From contig NZ_CP042913.1 in assembly GCF_008065115.1 (NCBI RefSeq), forward strand, positions 6,273,257-6,337,256: DNA of 64,000 nucleotides, read 5' to 3'. Each line of letters begins with the position of its first letter. Position 1 is the stretch's first letter. Of this stretch, positions 1-9,302 are shown one piece after another. The notes under the pieces were generated by a model that was not told the DNA's origin, did no database searches, and saw only the letters and a list, made by a program, of their open reading frames with translations. Source of the DNA: Bythopirellula goksoeyrii (lineage in GTDB: Bacteria > Planctomycetota > Planctomycetia > Pirellulales > Lacipirellulaceae). The translations under genes and the position numbers were made by a program.

Positions 1-2826
1 ATCCGGATCCGCGGGGCACGGACCCACAACCTCGCGGACGTCGATCTCGACATCCCTCACCACCGCTTGGTGGTCATGACAGGACTCAGCGGGTCGGGTA
101 AAAGTTCGCTCGCTTTTGATACTTTGCTTGCTGAGGGGCAGCGGCAGTATGTGGAAAGTCTCTCGACCTATGCTCGCCAGTTCTTCGACCAGCTCGAACG
201 GCCTGACGTGGACGTTATCGAGGGACTGCAGCCAACAATTGCGATCAATCAACAGGCCGCTAGCACCAATCCCCGCAGCACCGTGGCGACGGTGACCGAG
301 ATATATGACTTCTTGCGCGTGCTCATGGCACGGGTCGGCGAGGTGGCGTGTCCCGACTGTGGCACGGCCATCTCGCAACAGACGCCAACAGAAATCCACG
401 AACGAATCGCAGTATTGCCCGAGCAGACCAAGGTAATGATTCTCGCCCCCATGGTTCGGGGCCGCAAAGGGAAACACACGGAGGTACTCGATCGCATCCG
501 CCGCGAAGGATTCGTCCGGGTGCGCATTGATGGCCAAACCTACGAATTGGAACAACTTCCCGAGTTGAAGTCCGGGAAGCATCACGACATTGACGCGGTC
601 GTGGACCGGGTAATCATCCGCGAGGGACTCGACAACCGCCTGGCGGAATCGGTGCGACTAGCACTCAAACACGGCGAAGGGGCACTGCGGATTTCCTATC
701 TGACCCCTGAGGCAAAGGCAGAGCTCAACGGAAATGGGTCCAACGGGAATGGTGGTCAAAATGGCCAGGGCTGGGAAGAACGTGTGTTCAGCACACTTTA
801 TGCCTGCCCAGACTGCAAACGCAATCTGGCCGAAGTCGAGCCGCGCACGTTCAGTTTTAATAGTCCCTATGGTGCTTGCCCCACTTGCGATGGACTCGCA
901 AGTCGCGAGGGATTTGATCCCGAGCTGGTGCTGACTGACATGAACCTGTCGCTATCGGGGGGTGCTATTGCCCCGTGGCGTGGTGTGACCGGTGCCCGTA
1001 AGAAACGACACCAGGAATTGATCTCCGCGTTTCTTGCCAAAGCCACAGTAAACGATGAAACTCCACTGGCAGAGTGGCCCGACGAAACTCGACGGCAATT
1101 CCTGAATGGAGATGGTGCCAAATGGGCTGGGCTCCTGGCTCACCTGGAAATGGACTATGCCCAGGCCAAGCGAGACAGCGTCCGTCAGCGGCTGGAGCAG
1201 TTTCGCTCAGAAGTGGTCTGTGAAGACTGTGGAGGTGCGCGACTGCAGCCTGAGGGGCGGTCCTGCCGACTGGCAGGGCTGGCGATTCACGAAATCACCG
1301 CGTTGGCGATTGATGCAGCACACGATTATTTCAGTGCACTACAGTTCCCGCCACAACAACAACCCATTGGTGAACCACTGGTGGCGGAAATTCTCAAGCG
1401 GCTGCGGTTCCTCAAACAAGTCGGAGTCGAGTATCTCTCGCTCGACCGACCGGCCGATACCTTGAGCGGTGGTGAGATGCAGCGCGTGCGACTGGCGACC
1501 GGCATCGGCTCCGGGCTTGTCGGCGTGTTGTACATTCTCGACGAACCTTCGATCGGCTTGCATCCGCGGGACAACGATTTGCTGATCAAGTCGCTCCAAG
1601 AATTGCAGCAGCAAGGCAACAGCGTGCTGATTGTCGAGCACGACGAAGCTGTCATGCGCGCCGCAGACTGGTTGATCGACATTGGACCTGGCGCCGGCAA
1701 AGGAGGCGGAACCATCGTCTCACAGGGAACCCCCGATCAAGTGGCAGCGGACACCGATTCACTCACGGGAGACTATCTGGCCGGTCGCAAGCAGATCAAT
1801 GTTCCGAAAGAGCGTCGCAAGATTGCCAAGACTCGCTCAATTCAACTCGAAGGGGCCAGAGTCCACAATCTCGCGGACATCGACGTGGAGTTTCCCTTGG
1901 GAACTCTCACCTGTGTGACGGGTGTGAGTGGCTCAGGCAAGAGTTCCCTGGTGGTCGACACTCTGGCAAACGCCTTAGCACGAAAACTCAACGGAGCATC
2001 TGCCAAACCGGGACCTTATCGGGCACTTCGTGGGGCGAGCAAATTAGAACGATTGATCCACGTCGACCAATCCCCCATCGGTCGCACTCCGCGCTCGAAT
2101 CCGGCAACGTACACCGGTGTGTTTGACGAAATTCGCCGTGTGTTTGCTGGCACCAAGCATGCCAAGCAACTTGGCTACAAGTTGGGCCGATTCAGCTTCA
2201 ACACCAAAGGGGGCCGCTGCGAAGAGTGCCAGGGCCAAGGGGTGAAGCGGATCGAGATGCGGTTCCTGCCTGATCTCTTTGTCACCTGCCCCACCTGCCA
2301 CGGTCGACAATTCAATCGCCAGACACTTGCCGTGCGGTACAAAGAGAAGTCCATCGCCGATGTTTTGGCTATGAGCATTGCCGATGCGGCCGTTTTCTTT
2401 GAAAACCATCCTGCCATCCACCGCATCCTGACCAGCCTGGTTGAAGTGGGGCTAGGATATCTGGCCCTCGGCCAGCGCTCGACGACCCTCTCTGGCGGCG
2501 AAGCTCAGCGGATCAAGCTGGCAGCCGAATTGGGAAAGCCCTCCCCCGGCAAAACGCTCTACATCCTCGACGAACCTACCACTGGCCTCCACACCGACGA
2601 CATCCGCCGCTTATTGATCGTGCTGCAAAAGTTAGTCGACTTGGAACACACCGTGATAGTAATCGAACACAACTTGGACGTAATCAAATGCGCCGACTGG
2701 GTGATCGATCTCGGCCCTGAAGGTGGCCAAGGAGGTGGCCAACTAGTTGCTGTCGGCACCCCGGAAGAGGTGGCCCAGTGTGAAACAAGTCATACGGGAC
2801 GCTATCTGCAGGTAATACTCCCCTAG
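1..2826 (+). CDS. uvrA: Excinuclease ABC subunit A (5' end outside window)
   Basis: UvrA, the damage-recognition ATPase of nucleotide excision repair; it works with UvrB in the cytoplasm. The frame is open from base 1, where an IRGARTHNL segment precedes the first Walker A, so only a few N-terminal codons are missing. Both ABC modules are visible: Walker A GLSGSGKSS (about residue 28 of the visible part) and GVSGSGKSSL (about 641), signatures LSGGEMQR and LSGGEAQR, and Walker B YILDEPS and YILDEPT. Zinc modules appear as CPDC...CPTC (about 270-300) and CEEC...CPTC in the second half. An Asn/Gly-rich linker (about 245-258) is a lineage-specific insertion. A GC-rich inverted repeat follows the stop codon. 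Identification is secure. Confidence 0.97.
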   Translation: MRIRGARTHNLADVDLDIPHHRLVVMTGLSGSGKSSLAFDTLLAEGQRQYVESLSTYARQFFDQLERPDVDVIEGLQPTIAINQQAASTNPRSTVATVTEIYDFLRVLMARVGEVACPDCGTAISQQTPTEIHERIAVLPEQTKVMILAPMVRGRKGKHTEVLDRIRREGFVRVRIDGQTYELEQLPELKSGKHHDIDAVVDRVIIREGLDNRLAESVRLALKHGEGALRISYLTPEAKAELNGNGSNGNGGQNGQGWEERVFSTLYACPDCKRNLAEVEPRTFSFNSPYGACPTCDGLASREGFDPELVLTDMNLSLSGGAIAPWRGVTGARKKRHQELISAFLAKATVNDETPLAEWPDETRRQFLNGDGAKWAGLLAHLEMDYAQAKRDSVRQRLEQFRSEVVCEDCGGARLQPEGRSCRLAGLAIHEITALAIDAAHDYFSALQFPPQQQPIGEPLVAEILKRLRFLKQVGVEYLSLDRPADTLSGGEMQRVRLATGIGSGLVGVLYILDEPSIGLHPRDNDLLIKSLQELQQQGNSVLIVEHDEAVMRAADWLIDIGPGAGKGGGTIVSQGTPDQVAADTDSLTGDYLAGRKQINVPKERRKIAKTRSIQLEGARVHNLADIDVEFPLGTLTCVTGVSGSGKSSLVVDTLANALARKLNGASAKPGPYRALRGASKLERLIHVDQSPIGRTPRSNPATYTGVFDEIRRVFAGTKHAKQLGYKLGRFSFNTKGGRCEECQGQGVKRIEMRFLPDLFVTCPTCHGRQFNRQTLAVRYKEKSIADVLAMSIADAAVFFENHPAIHRILTSLVEVGLGYLALGQRSTTLSGGEAQRIKLAAELGKPSPGKTLYILDEPTTGLHTDDIRRLLIVLQKLVDLEHTVIVIEHNLDVIKCADWVIDLGPEGGQGGGQLVAVGTPEEVAQCETSHTGRYLQVILP

Positions 2827-2847
2827 CCGGACTGCCACGCAGTCCGG
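2827..2847. terminator. Inverted repeat directly after uvrA
   Basis: A perfect 9-bp stem, CCGGACTGC and GCAGTCCGG, with a 3-nt CAC loop, begins immediately after the uvrA stop codon. There is no T-run after it, so it is not a classic intrinsic terminator. It may act as an RNA 3'-end stabiliser or weak terminator. Confidence 0.45.
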
Positions 2848-2897
2848 GATGAACCCAGAGCCAAGTGTGCCTCCGGCTGGGAGCAATTGTGACAACT

Positions 2898-4265
2898 ATG
2901 AACCAATTACCCAACGCCCCGGGACCTCCAGCTGGAATATTGGGGTTAAACCTCGCCCGCCAATTCTCGCGGGATCCGCTCGCCTTCACCACCGAGATGG
3001 TCCGCGAGTATGGGCCACTGGTGCATCTGCGGTTCGGGCCGCAACATGCGTTCATTGCAGCAGGGCCGAAAGCAATTCATGAAGTACTCGTGGCCGGCAG
3101 TCGCACTTTTCGCAAGGAACCGCGAACCCGCAATGCCGTGCGCAAGATCGATGGCAAAGGAATCATCACCACTGAAGGCGATTTCTGGCTGCGGCAGCGG
3201 CGACTCGTCCAGAAAGGATTTAGTGCGGATCGTATGGAGGGCTATGCCCAGGTAACCACGCAACGAGTCAATCAAATGCTCGCGCGCTGGCCCGATTCGG
3301 GGGATCTGGAAATATGCGATGAGATGACCTGCCTTACGCTCGAAACAATCGCCGAGACAATGTTTGAAGTCGACATGGCTGCTGACTCTCGTGAATTGGC
3401 TGAGCAAGTTGAATACCTCTCAGAGCGTCTGGTCGTGGAGATGGGGAGCCCACTGCAACTCCCTGATTGGCTCCCGCTCCCTGCCAAGCGCAAGAAACGC
3501 ACTTCATTGAGAGCGTTGCACGATATGGTTCGTCGCGTGGTGGAAAACCGTCGCAAGAGTGGCAACACAGATCGGGGCGACATGCTCTCGATGCTACTCA
3601 CTGCTGTCGATACCGAAGGGGACGGCGGGCAGATGACCGACCAACAGGTGTGTGACGAAATTACAACCCTATTCGTCGCCGGCTACGACACGACTGCATC
3701 CGGTTTGGCATGGACCTGGTACCTGTTGGCCCAACATCCAGAAATCGCAGAAAAGGCCACGGCCGAAACCCGGCGCGTGCTAAGCAATCGCGCGGCTTGC
3801 TACGAGGACTTCGACAAACTTTTCTATATCCGTCGCATTATCAACGAATCATTGCGACTCTATCCACCTGCGTGGTTAATCATGCTACGTCAAGCGACAG
3901 TGGCCACACAGCTCATGGGCTACCATGTGCCACGCAAGAGCTGGATCTATCTTGCCCCCTGGGTCACGCAGCGTAGCGAGCGCTGGTTTGCCGATCCGCT
4001 GAAGTTTGACCCTGATCGATTCTCTCCCGAGCGGATCGCAGAGATTCCTCAGCATGCCTACTACCCCTTCGGTTTGGGTCCACACCGCTGCATCGGCGAG
4101 AAGCTTGCCCTCTTGGAAATGACACTCATAGTCGCATCCGTGCTGCGCAAGTTCCACGTGACATTGGCAGCCAATCAGGGCTCGGTCGAAGTAGAAGCCC
4201 ATACTGCCATCCGCCCACGGGGAGGATTACGTTTAAGAGTGGAAAGACATGGACAGCAATTGTAG
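2898..4265 (+). CDS. Cytochrome P450
   Basis: Heme-thiolate monooxygenase of about 455 aa. The I-helix oxygen-binding motif AGYDTT is at about residue 261, the K-helix ExxR is ESLR (317-320), and the heme loop FGLGPHRCIG places the proximal cysteine at about residue 398. The frame is open from a GTG at 2865, but the ATG at 2898 (MNQLPNAPG) starts right before the proline-rich hinge typical of soluble bacterial P450s. No ferredoxin or reductase gene is adjacent, so the electron donor and substrate cannot be told from context. The gene lies 71 bp after uvrA on the same strand with no functional link evident. Confidence 0.93.
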   Translation: MNQLPNAPGPPAGILGLNLARQFSRDPLAFTTEMVREYGPLVHLRFGPQHAFIAAGPKAIHEVLVAGSRTFRKEPRTRNAVRKIDGKGIITTEGDFWLRQRRLVQKGFSADRMEGYAQVTTQRVNQMLARWPDSGDLEICDEMTCLTLETIAETMFEVDMAADSRELAEQVEYLSERLVVEMGSPLQLPDWLPLPAKRKKRTSLRALHDMVRRVVENRRKSGNTDRGDMLSMLLTAVDTEGDGGQMTDQQVCDEITTLFVAGYDTTASGLAWTWYLLAQHPEIAEKATAETRRVLSNRAACYEDFDKLFYIRRIINESLRLYPPAWLIMLRQATVATQLMGYHVPRKSWIYLAPWVTQRSERWFADPLKFDPDRFSPERIAEIPQHAYYPFGLGPHRCIGEKLALLEMTLIVASVLRKFHVTLAANQGSVEVEAHTAIRPRGGLRLRVERHGQQL

Positions 4266-4354
4266 GCCGAATCGGGCGGTGGCGCTGTTCCGGGATATTG
4301 GCACCGAAAGCTACGCATTGCCGGAACTGCGCACGGCTTGTTCTGCCTACAAGA

Positions 4355-4912
4355 CTACTTCGCTTGCTGCGCCTTCACATACTCTTTCGCTTTCTCAAGA
4401 TACGCCGGGGTGCGCGATCCCACTTTCTTTGCTTCGAGCTCCGCCTCGACAGGATTGATTTTGTCATTGAGTACCCGATGGGCGTACCAGATTGCTCCTA
4501 CACGATCGGCTCCTCCACAGTGCAGTAGCGTCGGGCCGCTTTCTTTATCACTCAGCACACCCAGCACTTGGTCAAATACCTTGCTGGTAAGTTGATCCTC
4601 ACCACGAAATGGAACATGGACGTATGACATCCCGGACTTCTTGACTGCCGACCCCTCATCCCAAGACAACTCCCTGTCTGGACGCAAATTAATGATCGTT
4701 TTCAATCCATCGGACCTGAGTTGAGGCAGATCCTCTTCGGTCGGCTGACCAGCAAGATACACCTTGCCAAAACGATGGACCGGTGTGGCGTTACCCAGTT
4801 CACATTCTTCAAGTTGCGTCGACTGGACCGGAACCTCTGGGGCTACCTGAGCCCAAGTGATCGAAAACGGATAAGTGAAAGCCACGATTGAAAGAGACAA
4901 AGTACGGAGCAT
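4355..4912 (-). CDS. DUF442-type tyrosine-phosphatase-like protein, exported
   Basis: A 185-aa protein with a hydrophobic N-terminus (about 21 residues ending near TWAQ) that fits a signal peptide. The body (GKVYLAGQPTEEDLPQL, then TIINLRPD) matches the beta-lactamase-hydrolase-like/DUF442 branch of dual-specificity phosphatases. The P-loop reads HCGGADRVG, giving Cys-x4-Arg, as in DUF442 members (CRSGxR) and not the Cys-x5-Arg of classical phosphatases. Periplasmic location is inferred. The substrate is unknown. It is convergent with the P450 and divergent from the gene at 5058. Confidence 0.75.
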   Translation of the reverse strand: MLRTLSLSIVAFTYPFSITWAQVAPEVPVQSTQLEECELGNATPVHRFGKVYLAGQPTEEDLPQLRSDGLKTIINLRPDRELSWDEGSAVKKSGMSYVHVPFRGEDQLTSKVFDQVLGVLSDKESGPTLLHCGGADRVGAIWYAHRVLNDKINPVEAELEAKKVGSRTPAYLEKAKEYVKAQQAK

Positions 4913-4987
4913 GAAGATTCTCCTTATAAAACACAGACTGCCAAATACGAGTCAAATCCGATATACTGGCCCATTGTAGGTTACGAA

Positions 4988-5014
4988 GGAAATAGCTGCC
5001 AGCTATCCTTTTTT
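4988..5014 (+). terminator. Hairpin followed by a T-run
   Basis: ATAGCTG-C-CAGCTAT (4992-5006) forms a 7-bp stem, extendable past a small bulge, and is followed by CC and six Ts on the plus strand. The shape resembles an intrinsic terminator. It lies between divergent genes, where it could only stop plus-strand readthrough antisense to the DUF442 gene. Low certainty. Confidence 0.35.
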
Positions 5015-5057
5015 CTTCCAAACCTTTAGCCTCGACCCTCTAGCAACTTCGGCAGTC

Positions 5058-5342
5058 ATGGACAAAGTTGGCGTTTCTTTCCGCTCGACTCTCTCGGCGG
5101 AAGAGGTCCGCACACAGTTCATCAATCCCCTGCGGGCGATACTTCGAACTACTAAGGCCGGCATCTATTCCAACCATCTGCGGCAGGTCGATCCGCATGC
5201 AGAAGCGACCGAGCATCTGCTGGTATTTGAGGTCCGTGACTTCAAGGAAGGGCTGCGGCTGCTGCGCACCGAGCTAGAAAAAGTTGGCCTCCCTGAGGGG
5301 CTCGCGCTACACAACTTGAATCCCTCCCAACCAGGATACTAG
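5058..5342 (+). CDS. Hypothetical protein, 94 aa
   Basis: A small acidic/basic mixed protein beginning MDKVGVSFRSTLS with no signal peptide or membrane segment. The C-terminal half (LLVFEVRDFKEGLRLLRTELEK) looks like a beta-alpha unit of a small ferredoxin-like fold. I do not recognise a family. It lies 51 bp before the M20 amidohydrolase on the same strand, so co-transcription is possible. The ATG at 5058 is the first start in an open frame with good local codon use. Confidence 0.6.
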   Translation: MDKVGVSFRSTLSAEEVRTQFINPLRAILRTTKAGIYSNHLRQVDPHAEATEHLLVFEVRDFKEGLRLLRTELEKVGLPEGLALHNLNPSQPGY

Positions 5343-5393
5343 GGGAATGCGGAATTCGGGTTGCGGAATTTAGAATGAAAGAGAATTGAACAC

Positions 5394-6719
5394 ATGAACA
5401 ACAAGTTTCTTCCCGTGGTTCTCACCATGATGTTCTTCTTTGGACAGCATTGCTCGAACGTGGCTGGAGAGTCAACTCAATCGGTCAATACGTGGCTGGA
5501 AAAGAATCTTGAAAAGTACGTCACTGTGTACAAAGAGCTTCATGCCTCACCGGAACTCTCGTTCGAGGAAGAAAGAACCGCTGCCAAGATGGCGGCTGCC
5601 ACCCGCGAAATGGGATTTGAGGTAACCGAACATGTTGGCGGACATGGAGTCGTCGGTGTGCTAAAGAATGGCGACGGCCCCACGCTCCTCTTGCGGGCCG
5701 ACATGGATGCCCTGCCCGTGGTCGAAGAGACTGGCTTGCCCTATGCATCAGAAGTTCGCACGAAGGATGAGCGCGGAGTGACCGTCGGCGTGATGCATGC
5801 ATGTGGACACGACATGCACATGACGATGATGCTCGCCACACTGGATTACCTCGCCAGCCACCGCTCTGCATGGCAAGGGACTTTGGTCGCCATTTTCCAG
5901 CCCGCCGAGGAACGAGGTGCGGGGGCCAAGGCGATGATTGCCGATGGACTGCTCACGAAGTTTTCCCGTCCAGATTACGCTCTCGCCTTGCACGTCTCCT
6001 CAGAGCGACCTGCGGGCAAGCTGGGTATCGGCAGCGGCTACACGCAAGCCAATGTCGACAGCGTCGATATCACCATTCGAGGTCGCGGCGGCCATGGCGC
6101 CCAACCCGATCAAACTATCGATCCTGTTGTGATTGCTGCCAAGTTGATCCTCGATTTGCAAACCATTGTCAGCCGTGAATTAAATCCCACCGACCCGGCG
6201 GTCATCACCGTGGGTTCAATTCACGGCGGCACCAAACACAACATTATCGGCGACGAGTGCAAGCTGCAATTGACGGTGCGCAGTTATTCCGATGAGGCCC
6301 GTGCTCATCTGGCCGAGGCCATCCGCCGCAAAGCATTCGCTGCCGCAGCGAGCGCGGGTGCCCCAGATCCAATCGTTGAGCAGTCCGAAGGAACACCGTC
6401 ACTCTACAACGACCCCGAACTGTCTGACCGGCTCCGACCAGTACTTAGCAACGCCCTTGGTGAAGAGAATCTCGAAGTCAAGCAGCCCTCGATGGGTGGC
6501 GAGGATTTTGGCCGTTACGGCCGCGCCGGGGTGCCGATCCAAATGATGAGCATCGGCTCGGTCAGCCAAGAGCGGCTCGATGAATACGATTCCAAAGAAG
6601 GTGTTCCCTCACTGCACTCGTCAAAATACTACCCCGATATCGAACCAACCCTCCGCACGGGAGTGATAACCCTCACCACCGCCGCCGAGGATCTTTTGCC
6701 GCCAAAGCAATCCCGTTAG
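5394..6719 (+). CDS. M20 family metallo-amidohydrolase, exported
   Basis: A 441-aa M20D-type amidohydrolase (hippurate hydrolase / N-acyl-amino-acid hydrolase / IAA-amino-acid hydrolase group). A signal-peptide-like N-terminus covers about residues 1-25. Visible family motifs are ADMDALP, MHACGHDMH (residues 134-142, with metal-binding Cys137 and His139 in the M20D pattern), QPAEE, a dimerisation-domain start GRGGHGAQP, and MGGEDFG near the C-terminus. It presumably cleaves an amide bond of an N-acylated amino acid outside the cytoplasm; the exact substrate cannot be told. The start at 5394 is preceded by AAAGAG about 10 nt upstream. Confidence 0.88.
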   Translation: MNNKFLPVVLTMMFFFGQHCSNVAGESTQSVNTWLEKNLEKYVTVYKELHASPELSFEEERTAAKMAAATREMGFEVTEHVGGHGVVGVLKNGDGPTLLLRADMDALPVVEETGLPYASEVRTKDERGVTVGVMHACGHDMHMTMMLATLDYLASHRSAWQGTLVAIFQPAEERGAGAKAMIADGLLTKFSRPDYALALHVSSERPAGKLGIGSGYTQANVDSVDITIRGRGGHGAQPDQTIDPVVIAAKLILDLQTIVSRELNPTDPAVITVGSIHGGTKHNIIGDECKLQLTVRSYSDEARAHLAEAIRRKAFAAAASAGAPDPIVEQSEGTPSLYNDPELSDRLRPVLSNALGEENLEVKQPSMGGEDFGRYGRAGVPIQMMSIGSVSQERLDEYDSKEGVPSLHSSKYYPDIEPTLRTGVITLTTAAEDLLPPKQSR

Positions 6720-6825
6720 CCGCGATTCGTAGCGCCAGCGGAGAAGAGCGCGAACTCCGGGTACGACATCGAACTCGCTCCGCCGAGCAGGACTCGGCAG
6801 GCGCGGTGCGGCCAACAAATTATTC

Positions 6826-7983
6826 CTACTCCATGAACTTCGCGTTGCGCGTGGTATCTTTCGGGCCATAGTCGTAGAAGCGGTATTGCTTGGTAATCTT
6901 GGCCCCACCCTTCTTGAGCGTTTTGAACGAGAGATCATTGCTCTCAAGCACCCAGGAAAACTCGGCTTCTTTGATACCCCAGGCCAGTGCATCAGGAACT
7001 AGTCGGGCGACTAGCGCAATTCCGATGCCCCAACTCTGGTACTCGGGAAGGACGTTCGTGCTGATCAGTCGCACACGAGTCAGTTCTTTGCGTTTACGTA
7101 GAAGTTTCAAAAATCCAAAGGGAAACAGCTTGCCGTCGATCTCTTTGATTCGCGGGTTGTAGTCCAACAGGCCAAACATGGTGCCAACTGGTTTGCCATC
7201 AATCTCGGCAATCGTGGTGAGCTCTGGGACGATCATCTGTTTCATCCCGGCGGCTTGCTTCTTAACTTCGCCCTTCGACATAGGAACAAAGCCCCAGGTG
7301 GAGATGAGAGATTGATTGTAGATCTCCAAGAATGTGTTCACGTCCTTGTCAAATCGCCGCGTATCCATCCGACGGCACTTGAGTTCAAAGCGGTCGAGCA
7401 AGATATGGCTCAGAGAATATAGTCGTTTGGAAACCTCTTCGAGCATGTCGACATGCCCCCAAAAGGCATAGGAATCCTGTGCCTTGCGGAATCCATAGTT
7501 TTCGACAAACTTGCCATAGTACGGCTTGTTGTAGGTCATCATATACCAGGGACCCTCGTCGAAGCCGTCGATCAAGAGCCCACATTCATAATTCAACGAA
7601 GGATTCATCGGCCCACGAATGGCTTCGATGCCGCGTTCTGCATGCCAGGCCCGCGCAGTGTCGAACAACCTTCCAGCGACTTCTTCCTCCTCAACCGTTT
7701 CAAAGAATCCAAAGAATCCTCGCTGCTCGTCATACCAACGATTATGGGCATGATTCACAAAAGCCGCGATCCGTCCGCAAGGCTTGCCGTCTCGCAAGGC
7801 GACGAAGGTCTGGATCTCTGCCGTATCATAGAAGGGATGGTATCGATAATTTAGAAGTTCCTTCTGCACCATCCGCAACGGGGGAACCCAATTGGGATCA
7901 TCACGGTAAAGATCCCACGGAAGATTGAAGAACAGCTTCCGTTCGTGCCGGTTAGAAACAGGTATCACTTCCAGGTGAGCCAT
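6826..7983 (-). CDS. GNAT-like N-acetyltransferase family protein
   Basis: A protein of about 385 aa starting MAHLEVIPVSNRHERK; an upstream in-frame TTG at 8022 is less likely. The segment NLPWDLYRDDPNWVPPL and the C-terminal part (STNVLPEYQSWGIGIALVARL, a GNAT-like acetyl-CoA loop) match a group of large uncharacterised bacterial proteins usually annotated as N-acetyltransferases. It appears cytosolic. The acceptor substrate is unknown. It is convergent with the M20 gene and divergent from the epimerase gene. Confidence 0.65.
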   Translation of the reverse strand: MAHLEVIPVSNRHERKLFFNLPWDLYRDDPNWVPPLRMVQKELLNYRYHPFYDTAEIQTFVALRDGKPCGRIAAFVNHAHNRWYDEQRGFFGFFETVEEEEVAGRLFDTARAWHAERGIEAIRGPMNPSLNYECGLLIDGFDEGPWYMMTYNKPYYGKFVENYGFRKAQDSYAFWGHVDMLEEVSKRLYSLSHILLDRFELKCRRMDTRRFDKDVNTFLEIYNQSLISTWGFVPMSKGEVKKQAAGMKQMIVPELTTIAEIDGKPVGTMFGLLDYNPRIKEIDGKLFPFGFLKLLRKRKELTRVRLISTNVLPEYQSWGIGIALVARLVPDALAWGIKEAEFSWVLESNDLSFKTLKKGGAKITKQYRFYDYGPKDTTRNAKFME

Positions 7984-8146
7984 GTCCGTACGATTCGCGC
8001 GCGTGAGGTGAGAGTGATACAATAGATGTCAGGGAGATCTGCCACTGTAATCCGGCTACTGTCTGCAGGTCAAGGAAAGAATTGTGCGTAGATGCCTCGA
8101 TCTCCCCCTTGACGGCCATCCAAAGGACCGCAAATTCTGTTATCTT

Positions 8147-8162
8147 GACGTAGCTTTACGTC
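8147..8162. promoter_or_regulatory. Short inverted repeat upstream of the epimerase gene
   Basis: GACGTA-GCTT-TACGTC is a perfect 6-bp inverted repeat 33 bp before the ATG at 8195, in the spacer between two divergent genes. It could be an operator; no matching regulator gene is adjacent. Confidence 0.3.
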
Positions 8163-8194
8163 TTGGTCAAAAACCTCCTTGCAGCGGGCATGGG

Positions 8195-9205
8195 ATGCAC
8201 AAAGCACTAGTCACTGGAGCAACTGGATTTGTAGGCTCGAATCTGGTGGTCGCACTGCGCAGACTCGGGTGGTCGGTACGAACCCTGGTGCGCGATCCAA
8301 CGCGGGCCGCTCATCTGGCGGAGTTGGATGCCGAAATTGTAACCGGATCGCTCCAAGTACTCGATAAGCTCTCCGAAGCCGTTGCTGGCGTGGATACTGT
8401 GTTTCATGTTGCAGGTCGTGTCTCAGCACTCAACCGACAACAGTTCTTCGAAGACAATGTCGTAGGGACTCGAACCGTAATGGAGGCCTGTGCCAAGGAG
8501 CCAAATTCACCAATCGTGGTGATGGTCAGTTCGCTTGCCGCTGGAGGTCCGAGCCAACCTGGAAGTCCCCGACAGGAGACGGATCCTGACAACCCTGTCT
8601 CCGCCTATGGCGAGAGCAAACTCGCGGCGGAGAATGAAGCATGCAAGCTAGCAAATCGTGTCCCGCTCACAATCATCCGACCTCCAGTAGTCTTCGGCCC
8701 AGGAGATCACAACAGCTTCAAGCTATTTCAAGGCATCTGTATGACTCGGCTCCACGCAGTGCCCGGCCTACGGTCGATGCCCATGTCGATCGTGCATGTA
8801 GCCGATTTATCTACCGCACTGGTGCAACTTGCAGAAAATGGTGCGCGGGTGCAGCCGGGCACCGACCATTCAGCGGGTGTGTACTACATCAGCTCAGGTC
8901 GTACAATCAGCTACGGTGATTTTGGTCGACTCGCCGCCGCGGGACTAGGCAAACGCGTCTTCGTTCTGCCACTTCCCAAAGCTATGTTTTGGATAGTGGG
9001 AGGTGCCATGGAAGGTATTGGTCAGATCCGGCGCAAGCCGGGTATCTTCAATTGGGACAAGGTCCGCGAAGCAGTAGCCAGCGGATGGGAATGCAGCGAT
9101 GAGAAACTTCGCCGAGATGTAGGTTACAAACCAGCCGCCCCATTGGAACAGCGCTTCGCCGACACAGCCACATGGTATCGTGAACAAGGGTGGCTGAAAA
9201 CTTAG
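8195..9205 (+). CDS. NAD-dependent epimerase/dehydratase (extended SDR)
   Basis: A 336-aa extended short-chain dehydrogenase. The Rossmann motif TGATGFVG is at residues 7-14 and the catalytic pair YGESK is at about residue 150. The ATG at 8195 is preferred over an upstream in-frame start at 8084 because it places the nucleotide-binding strand (MHKALVTGATG) at the N-terminus as in the family. The overall pattern resembles hopanoid-associated sugar epimerase HpnA and dihydroflavonol-4-reductase-like proteins, but the substrate cannot be fixed from sequence. A short palindrome GTGCC-A-GGCAC follows the stop at 9215-9225. Confidence 0.82.
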   Translation: MHKALVTGATGFVGSNLVVALRRLGWSVRTLVRDPTRAAHLAELDAEIVTGSLQVLDKLSEAVAGVDTVFHVAGRVSALNRQQFFEDNVVGTRTVMEACAKEPNSPIVVMVSSLAAGGPSQPGSPRQETDPDNPVSAYGESKLAAENEACKLANRVPLTIIRPPVVFGPGDHNSFKLFQGICMTRLHAVPGLRSMPMSIVHVADLSTALVQLAENGARVQPGTDHSAGVYYISSGRTISYGDFGRLAAAGLGKRVFVLPLPKAMFWIVGGAMEGIGQIRRKPGIFNWDKVREAVASGWECSDEKLRRDVGYKPAAPLEQRFADTATWYREQGWLKT

Positions 9206-9302
9206 TAGCCCAGGGTGCCAGGCACAGGGATAACTGATGTGAATCCATAGGCCTGTCGCCCACGGCTAAGATTAAAAAAACTAACTCCGCAAGAATACTC
9301 CC

